Part shown: one piece after another, positions 46,609-49,135 of the stretch
Position numbering within the stretch: position 1 is the first letter of the stretch
Layout: each line of letters starts with the position of its first letter
From: a virus
Virus record (IMG/VR): IMGVR_UViG_3300042894_001940
Location: 1 to 49,135 of that record
Length of the DNA stretch: 49,135 nt
Direction: 5' to 3' (one strand)
The notes under the pieces: generated by a model
The model's database searches: none
Told to the model about the DNA's origin: nothing
The model's input: the letters and a program-made list of their open reading frames with translations, nothing else
Translations under genes and position numbers: made by a program

Positions 46609-46636
46609 GTTAGTCACGGATTGCACTCCTACTAAC
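46609..46636 (+). promoter_or_regulatory. Leader hairpin of second GIY-YIG gene
   Basis: GTTAGT-cac-GGA-loop-TCC-t-ACTAAC has the same plan as the hairpin at 15903 (6-bp outer stem, 3/1 internal loop, short inner stem) with different bases. Function unproven. Confidence 0.45.
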
Positions 46637-46669
46637 TCTAAACATTCTATCAATAATCAGGAGACTATT

Positions 46670-47509
46670 ATGTCCAGCACAACTATATATACACCATTCA
46701 CTTATTGTATCACATTTCTCCCAACAGGGCAACGATACTATGGTGTTCGATATGCAAAAGGTTGTCATCCTTCTCAACTTTGGACGACCTACTTCACTTC
46801 ATCAAAAATAATATCCAATCTTATAGAAGAATATAGCAAAGATTCATTCACCTTTGAAGTTCGAAAAACATTTATCAATAAAGATTCTGCTCTATATTGG
46901 GAAACAAAATTCCTTACAAAAATAAATGCAGCAAACCATCCAGAATGGCTCAATGGTCATAATGGCGATCTAAAGTGGAATAATGTTGGTGGATATAAAC
47001 TCACCGAAAAAACAGTATCCAATATGAGAAAACCAAAATCAGAATCTCATAAACTAAATATGAGAACACCAAAATCTAAAGAACGGAAACTTTCAGAAAG
47101 AACCAAATGTTTTGAGAAAACAGGATATTACTCTAATTTTGAAAATCCAGATATTATTCAAAAATGCAAAGATTCGTATTTTCAAAATACTGGATATACT
47201 CATAATTCAAAAAATCCAGAAACTATTCAAAAGAGATCAGATAGTTATTTTGAAAAAACGGGATATGCTAACCCCTCAAAAAATCCAGAAGTGTTAGCAC
47301 ACCAATATGATTCGTATTTTCAAAATACTGGATATACTCACCCAAGCCTCAATCCAGAAGTTCAAGAAAGAAAAATCCAAACCTATAAAGACACATGCTC
47401 TAAAAGACCTCCTATAAAATGCCCCTATTGCGATGTTTCTGGCAAAGGAGGCATAATGGGTAGATGGCACTTTGATAATTGTAAATTTAAACCCTTACCA
47501 ACTGAATGA
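46670..47509 (+). CDS. GIY-YIG homing endonuclease between nrdA and nrdB
   Basis: ATG 46670 follows CAGGAG; an upstream ATG at 46607 has no ribosome site. The 279-residue protein has a GIY-YIG core (FTYCITFLPTGQRYYGVRY), 25-residue repeats (FEKTGYSNxxxNPE-type, DSYFQNTGYTHPSLNPE) probably binding DNA, and a C-terminal CPYC...HFDNC finger. It lies antisense to the reductase genes and overlaps the nrdB 3' end by 15 bases. Confidence 0.85.
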   Translation: MSSTTIYTPFTYCITFLPTGQRYYGVRYAKGCHPSQLWTTYFTSSKIISNLIEEYSKDSFTFEVRKTFINKDSALYWETKFLTKINAANHPEWLNGHNGDLKWNNVGGYKLTEKTVSNMRKPKSESHKLNMRTPKSKERKLSERTKCFEKTGYYSNFENPDIIQKCKDSYFQNTGYTHNSKNPETIQKRSDSYFEKTGYANPSKNPEVLAHQYDSYFQNTGYTHPSLNPEVQERKIQTYKDTCSKRPPIKCPYCDVSGKGGIMGRWHFDNCKFKPLPTE

Positions 47510-48490
47510 TTTTTCTTTCCACGATCTCGTGTATGATGAACCTTGAGAACTGAAAAAATCGTGCAATACTCCCGTCGAATCTATGTCTTTATAGAACCAG
47601 GTTTTAATTGGGTTGTATGTAGGCTTAAAAATTGCTTTGTATCCTAAATTTTCCAAACAAATATCCAATCTTGATTCAACAAACGCTTTTAATTGTTTAT
47701 CAGTAATCCCCTTAATATTGCCCTTCTCGAATATCTTATCAATAATAATAGATTCGTGCTCGAGAATGACTCTTGCAGTTTCTTCTAGTTCTTCTTTGAG
47801 CTGTTCTCTTCCGCTGATGGTTAACTGATCATCTTCAAAGGCTTCTTTATCCAGAGTACGGTATAACCACGCGCCAGCTTGAGAATGAAGAGTTTCATCA
47901 ATAGCTGAAAAGTTGATTCCAGCATTGACATTAATCAACTTATTTTTACCTACAGAGTTGAAATGTTTAAGAAAAGCAAATGAACTATACAGGATAGCAC
48001 CTTCGATCATAGAAAACACACCGACCGATTTAAGTACATTGTATACGGTATCTTTCTTAGTGGTTCTTTTAGCAATCCAGTTCATTCTGTTAGCTAATAC
48101 TTTATCTTCTTTGTATGAGTTATAGAATTCTTCCGTATCCAATCCCAACACTTCATTAATCTTATTATAGAATGGAGCATGAACTCCCAACTCCATAAAA
48201 GAGAATGTAGAAGCCATACGTTGGATGTCTGGTCTCGGAAACACTTTACTTACATAGTTTTGCCAATAATCATTACCAACATTGAGTTCGTATAATGTGA
48301 ATAATTTTAGGGTAGATATTACACCATGGTATTCTGCTTCAGTGCAATTGGTTTTGAGATCGTGTAGATCCTTTTCTACATCAATTTCATCAGGAAACCA
48401 AATGATAGATGCCTGTTGTTCAGCAAATTCTATAGCTGTAGGGTAATCAACAATGTATTCCGATTTAGGAGTTAGTAGTCTAATGCTCAT
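47495..48490 (-). CDS. nrdB: Ribonucleotide reductase beta subunit NrdB
   Basis: The 331-residue protein has the diiron-fold helices: WFPDEIDVEKD, ELNVGNDYW (E68), FMELGVHAPFYNKINE (E100, H104, Y108), SMIEGAILYSSFAFL and AIDETLHSQAG. Tyr108 is four residues after the His, as for the radical Tyr of E. coli, but the first Glu-His spacing is i+4 instead of i+3. It makes the radical used by NrdA. It precedes split nrdA in the transcription direction. Confidence 0.93.
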   Translation of the reverse strand: MSIRLLTPKSEYIVDYPTAIEFAEQQASIIWFPDEIDVEKDLHDLKTNCTEAEYHGVISTLKLFTLYELNVGNDYWQNYVSKVFPRPDIQRMASTFSFMELGVHAPFYNKINEVLGLDTEEFYNSYKEDKVLANRMNWIAKRTTKKDTVYNVLKSVGVFSMIEGAILYSSFAFLKHFNSVGKNKLINVNAGINFSAIDETLHSQAGAWLYRTLDKEAFEDDQLTISGREQLKEELEETARVILEHESIIIDKIFEKGNIKGITDKQLKAFVESRLDICLENLGYKAIFKPTYNPIKTWFYKDIDSTGVLHDFFSSQGSSYTRSWKEKSFSW

Positions 48491-48521
48491 ACGTCACCTT
48501 TTGTTATTGTCATAAAATTCC

Positions 48522-48599
48522 TTATAATATAATTGTAAATAAAATTACCAATGTGATTACCAAAGGTATTACTAGATAGTCTAATATTGGATTATTCAT
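48522..48599 (-). CDS. 25-residue membrane peptide
   Basis: ATG 48599 with GGAGG; MNNPILDYLVIPLVITLVIL with FTIIL is one span. Start overlaps the upstream stop by 4 bases. Confidence 0.5.
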   Translation of the reverse strand: MNNPILDYLVIPLVITLVILFTIIL

Positions 48600-48907
48600 T
48601 TGCCTCCAAATATTTCTAAATTGATAGTGTCATCTCCTGCCTTATAATTATCCAACTGATATTCCTGAAACATCACAGAATCCATATCCTGGATGAATTC
48701 TTGAATTGATTTTGAAATTCCACAATTGAAACACTTATAAAGCAATTTATAGTGCTTGTGGTATATATTCCCTCGTGCTTTCTTTGGATCTTTCAAAGAG
48801 TCTCCACAATAAACACAACTAAATCTCCAAGCATTCTCATTCACGACCTTGAAGTTTCTCAACTGAGAAGAAATTTTCAAAATGTACTTCTTATCAACAC
48901 ACATCAT
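48596..48907 (-). CDS. Stand-alone primase-type zinc domain
   Basis: The 103-residue protein has WRFSCVYCGDSLKDPKKARG and LLYKCFNCGISKS, a four-Cys zinc ribbon very like the N-terminus of phage DNA primases. The catalytic domain is missing: the frame ends after an acidic tail. It may act in trans with a separate polymerase domain or be a regulator. RBS GGGGA. Confidence 0.65.
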   Translation of the reverse strand: MMCVDKKYILKISSQLRNFKVVNENAWRFSCVYCGDSLKDPKKARGNIYHKHYKLLYKCFNCGISKSIQEFIQDMDSVMFQEYQLDNYKAGDDTINLEIFGGK

Positions 48908-49135
48908 AATATGTCCCCAAATGAACTATTATAAAGAAGTATACAGGAAGGCTTAGGATTGTTCAACATTATTATGAATAACGCGATTTAGTGTTTTACC
49001 CTCTTTAGAATCAAAGAGTTATACGTGATATTTTAGTGTTTTTGATGAATTCGAGCAATAATGCCGATTAATGGTAATAAACTAGTGTTTACTAGAAAGT
49101 ACTTTATAATTCAGGAGTTACGTAAACTATAAAGT
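48908..49135. other. Right-end non-coding stretch
   Basis: No supported gene. It holds the promoter at 48938-48966 and three copies of TAGTGTTT (48989-48996, 49034-49041, 49083-49090). The end contains CAGGAG that may belong to a plus-strand gene beyond the window. Confidence 0.5.
48938..48966 (-). promoter_or_regulatory. Promoter of the primase-like/nrd operon
   Basis: Minus-strand TTGAAC (48961-48966), 17 bases, TATACT (48938-48943). Confidence 0.6.

Noticed and set aside
1-49135. CRISPR array, insertion sequence or prophage attachment site
   Set aside because: No spaced direct repeats of CRISPR type, no transposase and no integrase frame were seen; the only arrays are coding repeats and promoters.

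Overview
The window is a stretch of a T4-like contractile-tailed phage genome (class Caudoviricetes). It is AT-rich, gene-dense and almost free of long non-coding DNA. The diagnosis rests on T4-type genes and gene orders: small terminase gp16, baseplate-hub factors gp26 and gp51, the linked trio 33-59-32, RNase H, ATP-dependent DNA ligase, frd-td, dCMP deaminase, nrdA/nrdB, and late promoters close to TATAAATA. PhoH, ClpP-like and MazG-like genes and a gp32 without zinc cysteines resemble marine relatives of T4. Three peptidoglycan hydrolases and a lipoprotein suggest a Gram-negative host. I see no tRNA gene, no CRISPR array and no host flank, and the host species cannot be read from this sequence.

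Layout. Bases 1-5610 (plus strand) are virion morphogenesis genes: a structural protein cut by the window edge, a tail-tube-fold protein, gp16, gp26 with gp51 in the -1 frame, and a 1039-residue repeat-rich protein that is probably the tape measure. A bidirectional terminator (5618-5640) separates them from a long minus-strand domain. Bases 5657-9730 hold gp32, gp59, gp33, a ClpP-like protease and a secreted SleB-type hydrolase. Bases 9747-10860 (plus) carry two virion or adhesin-like proteins facing a minus-strand RTX protein. Bases 14662-15882 (plus) form a membrane/lysis-like cassette in which one gene is frameshifted by an 11-bp tandem duplication.

From 11532 to 42770 the minus strand carries about 70 mostly tiny genes in tightly overlapping operons. 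Among them are PhoH, two calcineurin-like phosphoesterases, a lytic transglycosylase, a GH19 endolysin, an RNA ligase, DHFR, thymidylate synthase, dCMP deaminase, RNase H and DNA ligase. Fifteen near-identical promoters (TTGAC, 16-17 bp, GATAAT or GACAAT, then AGCCGTAAGTTAA) drive these genes, and most share a GAAGAGGAATTATAAA-type ribosome-binding leader.

Bases 42772-48907 hold a secreted nuclease and the ribonucleotide reductase genes. nrdA is broken into two genes by a naturally split intein, with a free-standing HNH endonuclease gene between the halves. The intein sits immediately before the cysteine that, by family knowledge, is the catalytic thiyl-radical residue. The HNH gene has its own late promoter lying in the loop of a 12-bp inverted repeat that would mask its ribosome-binding site in read-through RNA. 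Three other free-standing nuclease-like genes lie in the window (GIY-YIG or HNH-like).

The genes fit one lytic programme: early minus-strand operons remodel the host and make nucleotides, replication genes follow, and gp33-dependent late promoters switch on virion, lysis and homing-endonuclease genes. The strongest candidates for new biology are the probable -1 programmed frameshift joining gp26 to gp51, and the split-intein nrdA locus with its promoter-in-a-hairpin endonuclease.
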